From Gautieria morchelliformis (lineage: Eukaryota > Basidiomycota > Agaricomycetes > Gomphales > Gomphaceae), in the NCBI GenBank assembly GCA_015179125.1, contig WHVA01000268.1:62001-126000 (forward strand): a stretch of DNA of 64,000 bases, in the 5' to 3' direction. The translations under genes were made by a program, and so were the position numbers. Every line of letters starts with the position of its first letter. The stretch's first letter is position 1. Below the pieces are notes generated by a model. It was given only the letters and a program-made list of their open reading frames with translations. It did no database searches and was not told the DNA's origin. Positions 1-8,713 of this stretch are shown here, piece after piece.

Positions 1-244
1 AAAATGGTCTGAGATGGTGAAAACATTTGGCAGAGCTACAGTGTCTGACACTACTTTCCATACTCACAGTGGGACCAAATATTCTGCCATTTCACCTGTG
101 CTTGTATTTTAAGTGTGAAAGTAGCTAGATGTGCTGTTCACACCAAAGTTCATTAATCAGCACCCACTGCCAAATTTTGGGGAAATTTCTGAATCTGCCT
201 GGCAAGCAGAAGTGGAGTGGATACAGTGCAAGTGCAGAGATTGG

Positions 245-345
245 GCTGAGCTGGCATGTGCAACCCTGACTGTGCCACTCAACATGGTCACCCTGCTGTG
301 GCATGCTTGCTGATCCACACCAAGACTCAGTTATAATATAACTTG
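245..345 (+). repeat. Repeat B copy 1, LTR-like fragment
   Basis: About 90 bp running from a tgtgccactcaacatggtca motif to a tataatataactt motif. It recurs inverted at about 8255-8345 and direct at about 51185-51262. The AT-rich end resembles an LTR terminus, but no matching partner or element body is attached to any copy. The class is unknown. Confidence 0.5.
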
Positions 346-349
346 TATT

Positions 350-592
350 ATTTGTACTATCACACATCCTGTTAACAATTTCCAGTGGTGGCGGTGGCCT
401 GGACCTTCGGCCCAGGATCAGGTCACCTGGAGCCAGGAAAAGCTTTACCACATTGAACACTGGTTGAAGCTGAGCCATTGATGCATTCCTCCCAGCTCTC
501 CAGACCACTATGAAGGGTCCAAGGTACAAGTGGGCAAGCTTAGCCAAGGGTTGAGTGGTATGGTTCGAGAGTGCGAAAAGTTGGACTTTCAT
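350..592 (-). pseudogene. Ty3/gypsy polyprotein tail, degenerate
   Basis: The minus-strand frame has the segment that follows the integrase core in Ty3 chromoviruses: LAKLAHLYLGPF, then LQPVFNVVKLF, then GRRSRPPPPLEIVN. This pattern (K-L-x-x-x-Y-L-G-P-F, then P-V-F-x-V, then a proline run before the chromodomain) is family knowledge. A similar segment lies at 16.4-16.6 kb on the same strand. No integrase core or chromodomain follows here, so it is an isolated fragment. The open frame runs on to 125 but loses any resemblance. Confidence 0.6.
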
Positions 593-594
593 GA

Positions 595-980
595 AGCTGA
601 TCTTTCATGGAAGTTCAAATCTTTGCACTCTCATATTGAATCTGCCAGGGCTTCCCACTCATGGCTTCATATTATACTTGATGGCTTGACCGAAGGATAT
701 GTTGTCGAGTGGTGGGATCTTCTTGTGTCTGAATGCGTAATTATGTACCTCAAGAAGGATTTGGATGTCAATGACAATTTGGGTGCATTCCCTTCCTCTT
801 CCTTCCTCCCTCTCTTCTCATATATAGTACACTAAACTTTTAGCATAAAACAAGGTAATGTTATCGCATCCTTTGCATCTCCCCCTGTCCCTGTGTCTCT
901 ATGCTCCGCTTCCTTCCAATCACTCGATAAACTTGCTACTCTAGTTACTCTACCAAATACATTACAGTTGTGCATGAGCC
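595..980. other. No recognisable gene; anonymous sequence
   Basis: A plus-strand frame of about 100 codons (530-835) is open here but shows no recognisable domain, and its start overlaps the Ty3 fragment on the other strand. Its composition (SWKFKSLHSHIESA, VVEWWDLL) is protein-like, so it could be the end of a decayed gene. No function is assigned. Confidence 0.3.
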
Positions 981-983
981 TAG

Positions 984-1137
984 TAAATACCTCACCTATA
1001 GGCTGGGGCTAAAGCTGGGCCAGGATGGGGCCAGGCTGGGACTTTGGCATTGGTTCAGGCCCTGAAATCAAGTGAGCCGGGACTGACCAAGCCAGACCTG
1101 AGCCATGGCTTTTGAGCCAGGACCGAGCCTGGAAAAC
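984..1137 (-). repeat. GCC-rich hAT terminal remnant
   Basis: The stretch is built of degenerate agcc/ggcc words like the subterminal regions of the intact hAT at 2872-5682. Its right edge reads, on the minus strand, tagtgttttccaggctcgg, close to the hAT end tagtgttctgcaaagcc. No opposite end or target duplication was found, so this looks like one solo end. Confidence 0.5.
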
Positions 1138-1318
1138 ACTACTGGCCTCAAGTCACCTGATTTGATCATCCGAGACACTTGAGGAGTGACATTGAGTGGA
1201 AACAGATGGTATCAATTTTGAAAGCTTGAGGGCTGACGACCATCGGGCATTGACATAACTTATATCTTCCCACTTGCCCCCTCCATGTGATATTGATGGC
1301 ATCACATGTGGCCACACA

Positions 1319-1904
1319 CACTGGAGACATGGCAAAATTGCCTGACTTTGAAAATCAACTAGAAATTCTGAGGATTTTCCACATTTCTTCAAAATTTCCC
1401 AGTTCAGGAAATTGGATGAAAATTTAATGTTTTGTTAGCGTTTTTTTGCTGCAGGAAATCCTTCAAAAATTGTAAAATTATCACATAAAAATCTTCAAGA
1501 AACATTCAGGAAACATTGAATTCCTCTTCCATGAAACTAAATATTTAATAAAATTCTCCCAGTTAGGAAATTCTATAGAAACATTGATTTCTACAAGGTT
1601 TCCCTGTCAAATATTCAGGAAACCAACATTTTCAAAGAATTTCCATAGAATTTCCAAACTGAGGAAACTTTATTAAATATTTAGTTTCATAGAGGAGGAA
1701 ATTCAAAGTTCCCTGAGAGTTTCTTGAAGGTTTTGAGGTGATAATTTTACAAATTTTTAAGGATTTCCTGAAGTCAAAAAACTCTGACAAAACAATAAAA
1801 TTTTCATCCAATTTCCTGAGCTGGGAAATTTTTCAGAAATGTGGAATATCCTCAGGATTTCAAGTAGATTTCCAAAGTCAGGAAATTTTGCCATGTCTCC
1901 AGTG
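1319..1904. mobile_element. Foldback/MITE-like element with CACTG ends
   Basis: The whole 586 bp is one imperfect palindrome centred near 1611, with arms of about 290 bp. The outer about 120 bp of the arms match at roughly 85-90% by eye; inner parts are weaker. The ends read CACTGGAGACATGG and its complement. The 3-bp sequence ACA flanks both sides (1316-1318 and 1905-1907). The related block near 54.45 kb lacks the element and has ACA once. CACT-type ends with 3-bp duplications are known from CACTA (CMC/EnSpm) transposons, so a non-autonomous derivative is inferred. No transposase is encoded. Confidence 0.8.
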
Positions 1905-2863
1905 ACAAGCCCAAACATTGAACATTCTTTCCATCATACTGTACCTTTCAAGTTGTTTAGCTGTCTAGTTTTGTGTTCATAGGTTGAAATTGCACCAAGC
2001 CTGGATATCAAGTCCCGGCTTCGCATACGTCGGTGTGAACAGGTATACAATTTTTACTCCTCCATAGTACTAGGCTGAGAGATATGTGCGGTGGTTTGAC
2101 CACGGAAGAAGACTCCAACGGTTGACGTGTTTCAGAATAAATCGGAAATCAATGCCTTGTCAGTTCATCTGCGAACAACAGGCAGAGCCGGCTGTGATCA
2201 TCAGTAGGTGTTATCGACAGACATACTGGAGGCAGGCTGTTCCCAGCATTGATATTCTCGCTGCTCAAGAATTCTCCTACTGGCCATGCCTTATTTGACC
2301 TTACTGTGTGTGGCAATAGGTCCTAGAAATGTGACAAAGAAAACTTTGAGGGAAACACTGGCCAGTGGCCACGTGAATAATACCTTATCAAACCGTCCCT
2401 TTCCAGGCGTCATGCTAATCCCATGTACAGGTACAGTATGCATATCACTATCAGCGATATGAAGCAACTTCAAGCCCAAGGGGATCCCCCGGAATGACTC
2501 TCTCTAGTAAAGTAAGTATAACACTTGATTGAATTGAATTGAATTGTGCAGAGGAAAAATTAGCTATCGTCTCTGTAGACGACACCTCTGCCTGAAAATA
2601 CAACATTTTGCGCCTAGCCTGGTACTTGGAAAATCGGTCTTTGATGGGCGTTGTTTGGCACCCAGGGCAGCAGGTGACTTGAATTGATGTTCATCGATCC
2701 CTCCAACTTTACGCTTGGAGAATCTATGGAAGTATATCATCTGGATGTGTCTTCAAACCCTGACCCTCTTGCCAAGCCATGTTGCCGTGTCGAGCATGAA
2801 TCTGGTGGGCAGTATGGGGAAGGAGCACGTGACCCGCCATGCGTGACGCACCGTGCTGCTGTA

Positions 2864-2871
2864 ATCACAGG
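2864..2871. repeat. hAT target-site duplication, left
   Basis: ATCACAGG lies directly before the left inverted end and is repeated exactly at 5683-5690 after the right end. Eight-bp duplications are characteristic of hAT insertion. Confidence 0.93.
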
Positions 2872-5682
2872 TAGTGTTCTGCAAAGCCTGGCTTCAGCCA
2901 CGGCCTAAGCCAGAGCTGAGCCCCCAAAAGCCAGGCCGAGCCGGGCCAAAGCCGTCCTGAGGCCGGGATCTAGGGCCCGGCTTGAGTTTTGAGAGCCCGA
3001 GCTGAGCCCTGAAGCCGCGGCTCTTGGGCACTTACCCGGTATGCACTGTTCGGGTGGCAAGCGGCACTCAGGTAGCTAATTTGAGTATATCCTGTACTGT
3101 ATTGGTTGAGTTTGAAAAAAAATTCTGTCTGCTGCTCACTGCCATGCTCTTGCCCCGTATGCAGGACCCCAGCGATGAGGACGAGGTTCAGCTGCTCCCT
3201 ATCAAGAGTGCCCGCTCGGGCCGAACGCTAAAGCCAAGCGCCGCACTGAAGGATCCAGATAATGTGGCCAATGTTCTTGGTCAATGAAAGCATGCCAAGG
3301 TCGTGACTAAGGTGGTAGAAACTACTGACCAACATAAAAATAAAAAACAAAAGACTATCATTGAGCCTGCCCTGGTGTTCAAGCCAAATGCAAGGACCGT
3401 TGCCAAGCCTACTGATTTCAGTAGTACTGAAATGGTTATGAATAAGGATTTGCCGTGAGTCTATCATTTACAAGCCACATACACACAGTACTAAATAGTC
3501 TATATCAGGGTACATCGGTGAAAGGCTTAGTATCTGCGACTTGTGATGCATGGCAAGCCAGTAACATGGACGGCTACTTTGCAGTCACCGCGCATTGGAT
3601 TGAGGAAATTGAGGGGTTCCACACACTGCAAAATGTGTTGGTGGGATTTGTTCAAATGAACAATTCCCACTCGGGAACTCAACTGGGTCAGGCCATGTTC
3701 GAGGTACTGGAATGTGTCGGGATTGCACACAAAGTGAGTGTGTCTCAGTCTGTGACACCTTGACTGACAACAATGAATAGCTTGGCTGGGTAACGTGCGA
3801 TAATGCCACAAATAACACGACCATGATGGCCGAACTTGCCATCCGAATCAAAGAACATACGAAAGGACCCTTCGATCCAAAGGAACAGCGCATTCGATGC
3901 CTTGCACATGTGATCAACTTGGCCACACAAGCCATGCTCAATGCGCATTCAAAAACACCACACTATGACCCCAAGGAACCTGACAACCACCTACCAGAGA
4001 CAGTCTCATCCGTGCTATTTGCATCAAGGAGCGATCATCGGCAAAGCACAAAGAGATGTACAGAGCCTTGCAGGTACGCAACAATGTCAAGTGGCCAACT
4101 ACGCTGCTCCTCGACATGGTCGTTCGTTGGTCATCAACATACGTTATGCTTGATCGAGCATACCGTAACAAACAAGTACTGTATCTATTTCATCACTGTT
4201 CACAACTACACTGACATGTTTTGATCCAACAGCATGTCAATCATTTTGGTACTTGAACTTGCCCAGCAAGAGAAAGATCGCACAAAATTGACCAACCTTC
4301 TCAGCCTCGCACCAACTGCCCCTGAATGGGAGTCTGTGAAGGCTTTCCTCCAGCTGTTACGTGTAAGTCTTATGCATAAATGTATTGTTTTGTTAACTCA
4401 TAGTCTCCTTAGTTTGCAGATGCTGCTTAGCATGAGTTCTCAGCTGGGCAATACCCTACATTATACCTTGCACTCCCGGCACTCGAGGGACTCCACACAG
4501 CCTGGTCCAAGTGCCTCATTTATAACACAGGGTACAACACTTTCCAGAAGCCCCTTGCAGCCAGCATTGCCAAGATCGCCGAGTACTATAATCAGACCGA
4601 GGATTCAGATGCATACATCATGGGCATGAGTATGTATCCACTCATATTAAATGGCATCATGTCAAAATACTTATATCTATGGCAGTTATCCATCCAGAGT
4701 ACAAAATGGCATACTTTGAGAAACACTGGGGTATGGATTTGACCGCTCGAGTCATGCAAATGGTCCAAGACCTTGTAAGTCATAATATATATACATATAA
4801 ATATTAATTTTCTAACATCTTGTAGTTCAAAGAGCGGTGGGACTGTTTGCAAAGCATCCGGTTGACCACCACAAGTGCCAGTCGGAAGCGTCGTGCGTAT
4901 ACGCTCCTGGAAGCACTGAGCGGCGATGAGGATGAAAACCCAGATGACCCTGGGTCGGGTTCCAGCCAGTCGCAAGGGTTCGATGCTGAGGATCGGCCCT
5001 GGCTTGATGCCCTCCGGTCATATGTCCGATCCACCGAGCGGTTACTAGAGAACATGGGGCTTGTGGAATGATGAGGGGTAAGTCTTATCTATATTTATGT
5101 ATACTTCCTTGATATTCAACTAACATCTTTCAGGTTAACCAGATCCAATATCCCATTTGGGCGTCGCTTGCATATGGTTACCTTCCTATTATGGTGTCAT
5201 CAGTCTCAAGCGAACGTGCCTTTTCAAGCTCGGGAATTACAATCACAAAACGGCGGAACCGACTCAAAGGAGATGTAGTTGAAGCCCTCCAGGTCATCAA
5301 ATGCGGACTGAAGACAAAGTTGATACTATGGGATTCAGCTCCATCATCTTCATATGAGCTCGAATTAATGGACGAAGGTCCGGAGGTGCCTCAGACACCA
5401 GGAGAGGTCATTGACCTCTCCAGTGACTGTGAGCTTGTGGAGGGGAGAGCGAAGTCGATATAGAATACAACTAGCTAGTTAAAAGTACACAGAATTTCCA
5501 CTTCGGCGTTGCATCCCCTCGGTCGATATTTCCCACTGAAGAGCCCTGCCTTAAGCCGGGCCAAGCCCGAGCCGAGCCCGAGCCGGGACTCAGGGCCCGG
5601 CCCTGAATTCTGTGAGCCCGAGCCGGCGTGAGCCGAGCCGAAGCCGGGGCTTTTGAGCTGAGCCGGGCTTTGCAGAACACTA
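2872..5682 (+). mobile_element. hAT DNA transposon, full length (2811 bp)
   Basis: The ends carry perfect 17-bp inverted repeats: TAGTGTTCTGCAAAGCC at 2872-2888 and its complement ending at 5682. Both are followed inward by about 150 bp of GCC-rich subterminal sequence. Exact 8-bp duplications (ATCACAGG) flank the element. Two related genomic segments (about 53000-53020 inverted, and about 44010-44035) show the sequence without insertion. Inside is a spliced transposase-like gene. The intact ends suggest it could be mobilised if a transposase is supplied. Confidence 0.93.
3024..5463 (+). pseudogene. hAT transposase, multi-exon, probably inactive
   Basis: Pieces of a hAT transposase appear in order: the first catalytic-Asp region (ATCDAWQAS near 3545), a second Asp region (VTCDNATNN near 3795), a conserved RCLAHVINLA segment near 3895, and the C-terminal dimerisation block with SSERAFSSSGITITKRRNRL near 5205, which holds the catalytic Glu. 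Probable introns lie at 3455-3508 and 3734-3780, with GT/AG ends that join conserved blocks; more follow at about 4360-4400 and 5080-5135. An in-frame TGA at 3285-3287 interrupts the N-terminal region (GQ*KHAK), where a CGA codon would fit. A zinc-finger BED domain is not obvious. The gene is therefore probably a recent casualty, though an unannotated splice could rescue it. Confidence 0.75.
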
Positions 5683-5690
5683 ATCACAGG
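5683..5690. repeat. hAT target-site duplication, right
   Basis: Exact second copy of ATCACAGG, immediately after the right inverted end of the hAT element. Confidence 0.93.
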
Positions 5691-5736
5691 TTGGGTATCG
5701 TCAGATATAATCCTCTGCGAGTCTCCTCTGTGCTTC

Positions 5737-5827
5737 GGTCACTTGGATTTCAAGAGGCAGTTTCCCCTTATCACTGATAAGAGGCGGGGCCAAACTGCCT
5801 CTTGAAGCTTGAAATCCAAGTGACCGA
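5737..5827. repeat. Palindrome inside repeat A copy 1
   Basis: The sequence ggtcacttggatttcaagag is followed about 50 bp later by its near-exact complement, around an inner loop with gataagaggcgggg. The copies of repeat A near 52.95 kb and 44.08 kb have the segment only once, so the palindrome arose in this copy. Confidence 0.8.
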
Positions 5828-6176
5828 GTCACAGAGGGTCGCATCTCCGAACGGACGTGGATATCGAGAACGTCCTGGGCATAGGACATGGCATTATGAT
5901 TGGACGGTTTGGCAGTAACTACATCGGTGAGATTGTACCATGGCATGGCAGGGTCAAGAATAGCTGACAAGGACATTTTCCAATGCCTGCTACTCTCATC
6001 TGATGGGCCGCACCATTCTGGTGTAGTTTTGAGTGCCTTGAGACCTTATCCTGTGTCATCAATGGAGTTCCACTGCAGCTGGGATGACACACCTATTTGG
6101 CTGCTGCCCTCTTGATTGTATCGCCGCGTGGTGGCCACTACATTGCTGTGCTGGTTGTTCAATATATCTTACGCAC

Positions 6177-6599
6177 CTGCCTGTAATTTGATTCATCTGC
6201 ATGCTCAGCTCATGGAAGGCTTCATACTCCCCTCCCGCATGACTAGTGTCGATATTCTCCCACTCCGGATCATCCAACTGAACCTCATCACCATCATCAC
6301 CCATCCCATCAGAGAGCACATGCCACCCCTGCTCCTGAGTGTAGGGCTCGACGTCCTGGAGAAGCCGTCGTTCCCCATGAGTAAGGCCTAAAAAACCGTT
6401 AGATGTCAATGATGTAGATATGTAAATACGTACCTTTGAGATATTGTAAGCGTCGTTCCATGGCAGCGTCTTGTTCCTGAGCACGTTGTAGCGTCCCGAT
6501 TTTATGTGTACTCATGGATAGACCCCCATGCTTACTTACTGTACTGCGAATGGTTGAGTTAAGTTGATACGGGAGGTTCGAGAGGGAGGCATAGCTCAT
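6177..6599 (-). pseudogene. Gene fragment, possibly N-terminus of a KDZ-transposon protein
   Basis: Two exons fit on the minus strand: 6434-6599, beginning at an ATG, and 6177-6387, joined by a 46-bp GT-AG intron (6388-6433). The product is acidic and ends with a DTSHAGGEYEAFHEL motif and then a further donor-like site at 6176. In agaricomycetes a SHAGGE-type motif occurs near the N-terminus of many proteins linked to KDZ (Kyakuja-Dileera-Zisupton) transposases. That link is from memory and is only suggestive. Downstream exons are missing because repeat A begins at about 6160. The second part of the first exon (KIGTLQRAQEQDAAMERRL) looks helical. Confidence 0.35.
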
Positions 6600-6823
6600 A
6601 AAAAAATCTGGTTGAGCTTACTGCGTGTGACGATGGCGACAGTGGTTGATGCGACGTGGCAGTTGCTGGAGACGGTCACGTGAACAGTTGAACCGTGGCT
6701 CGAGACGCTGGAGCGACCTTACCAGCATTGTTCCAATGTCAGTAATGACTTGGCCGAGCCCGCTAAGAGACCAAGGCGCAGGGCCTGCACCGCACTCCCG
6801 CCTGCGTTGAGGTTCCGCGCACG

Positions 6824-7423
6824 ATGAGGACGGACTCTCTACCTGTTCGTCCACCCTCCAACCTCCCGCCTCCAGGTAACCCCTGTCTCCACGTTTCATT
6901 GGAACTGGAACGACTCGGCTATGGCAGAGTGGGTTCGGTGTACCCGCTTAGGATTGACGACAACAACCAGTACACTCTTCCATCCCTTGTAATAAAAGTC
7001 GCTGCTCGGCGCCGTTCTGACGACCTGGCTCGTGAGGCCTGGTTTTACGAAGAGATGGAGGATATTCAGGGAGTAGCCATCGCATGTTGCTATGGATTCT
7101 TTACCGCTGAAATCGAGCAGAATAGCGAGGTATTGGATTGGGTAAAGTCTGATGCGGATTGCGATGAGGAGGAGGTAGACGTTCGGGGCGAGGCCAGCCC
7201 AAGTGAGGATGACGGCGACACGGACGATACATGGGACCTCTATGCATGGACAGATTCTGATGATCTGGTGATGGAAGAATTCAGCTGGGAAGCAGTATTT
7301 AAGCGCAATGGCCTTGGGACTAGATGCATTGTTTGTCTCCCAACGCGAAATGCATCGGAAAGATTTTATTCACATTTCACGCGAACTCGATCATTTGTGG
7401 GCAACTTGGTATATTCATCGTAG
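6824..7423 (+). pseudogene. Protein-kinase-like N-lobe fragment
   Basis: The 199-codon frame holds a glycine-loop-like LGYGRVGSVYPL, a candidate VAIK lysine in LVIKVAARRR, and a helix-C-like Glu in REAWFYEEME, then a segment typical of the fungal kinase-like family (VAIACCYGFF). An acidic linker follows (DCDEEE, SEDDGDTDD). There is no HRD or DFG motif and the frame ends about 90 codons after the N-lobe, so the C-lobe is missing. It may be a truncated copy of an expanded agaricomycete kinase-like family, or the first exon of a gene whose later exons are lost. Confidence 0.5.
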
Positions 7424-7429
7424 ATAAGA

Positions 7430-8110
7430 CCCGCCTTTAGGATGTCACAAAAGTCGAAATATCCATGTGCCGCCTGCCAGATCATGATGCTACAGCATCA
7501 ATAAGTGATAATGGCCGAGAGGATATAAATTACCTCGAGCGCAAATGTCTTCAAAATGTGTAAGCTAGCGGAACAGCGATGGTGATACGCAATAGAAAAC
7601 ATACCTGCGTATTGTCACTGTAATAACCATGAAGCGTGCCAGTGATGTCAAATAATACGAGATCGAGCTTCCCCAGCACACGGTCCTGGGGCCCGCCATG
7701 CGGAAGTGCGGCGTTCTCTGTGATAAAAATAAGAAGGGCTGACATGGCGTGTTTGCGAATGATACCTACAGGTTGGTTAGTGTCGGTATGGACAATAGAG
7801 TTACACACAAACCTTCAGTGAGATCTTTCAAGAATTGCAAGATGTCGTTGCACGTTGCAGGGGGGAAGACAGACGAAATATTGGCAGCATCAGGTGAAGC
7901 AAATGCATCAATGGAAGAGGGTTTGATACTGGAGGTTTAAGGAGGCATAACTCACTAAAAAATCCGGAAATATTGGAGCTGTGGAGAGTTTCCGGTTGAG
8001 CTCGCTGCGTGCAACGACGGTGGCGGTCGCTGGAGACGTCACGTGAACAGTTGAGACGTGGCCCGAGACGCTGGATGTGGTTCCGACGGGTAGACAGGTG
8101 TCCATAGCTC
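7430..8110 (-). pseudogene. Possible spliced gene remnant, unidentified
   Basis: Several GT-AG bounded segments on the minus strand join into protein-like sequence: a segment around 7860 (NDILQFLKDLTEG), a segment at 7620-7760 (IIRKHAMSALLIFITENAAL, then GKLDLVLFDITG), and a segment near 7410-7500 (QAAHGYFDFCDILKAG). Phases do not all agree, so the model is unsure. About 140 bp at 7942-8085 also resembles 6580-6720, which is just upstream of the KDZ-like fragment. I do not recognise the family. Confidence 0.25.
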
Positions 8111-8713
8111 ACCCACAGTCACATTTTGTAGCTAAGTAAGAATTATACGTAGTTTTATTCGTAGTACTGGTCCTCTCTGCAAAACATACCTACTTAGCCT
8201 CTGCAACCCGGCCGGTTACCCTAGCTAAGAAGGTATGACTAACCGGGCACTACAGGTGACGAGTTATATTATAACCGAGCCTGGGTGTGGATTCGAGCAA
8301 GCATGCCGTGGCGGGTGACCGTGTTGAATGGCACAGTCAGGGCCCTGCACCGACTGGGTGTCTGCTCAGTGCACCATAAGCGCCCGGCGCTTCGAGCACT
8401 CTAATTGATATTCTCTCTCTCTCTCTCTCTCAGTGGCATGTCTGTTCTGCTGTGAGACGACAGACGGGTGACTCTCACACTGTCACAGCTCTGCACCCGA
8501 CGTCACAGAATGATAGATGGATGGGCGTGTGTGTACACAGCGCCATGACGATATGCGACAGCAGCGCCCGCGCCCGTCTCGTCTCTCCCACCCGCTCCCC
8601 GTCTCTCTCTCCACTCTAATCTTCTGTTTGTCCTTCATTCTGCAGCCGGGCTGCGTTCCACTCCTTTCCAGCAGCCGCAGGCCCGATGCTCTTCTGACTT
8701 GTTGTTTTAGTAA
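8111..8713. other. Intergenic; repeat B copy 2 and (CT)n microsatellite
   Basis: Repeat B lies inverted at about 8255-8345 (ataatataactcgt end near 8255 on the minus strand). A perfect CT dinucleotide run of about 20 bp sits at 8411-8431. Pyrimidine-rich sequence from 8575 to 8650 precedes the membrane-protein gene and could belong to its promoter or 5' leader, as CT-rich leaders are common in fungi. No other gene is visible. Confidence 0.5.

Larger units (their letters stand above)
1138..6160 (+). repeat. Repeat A copy 1 (with three nested or adjacent elements)
   Basis: The flanks 1138-1318, 1905-2871 and 5683-6160 together match an inverted copy at about 52510-54640, with partial copies at 43690-44760 and 57440-58260. 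In copy 1 the unit is interrupted by a foldback element (1319-1904) and a hAT transposon (2872-5682). Many short frames occur but none is conserved between copies over the full length. The unit itself is unclassified; it may be an old noncoding transposon or a decayed gene. Confidence 0.75.
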
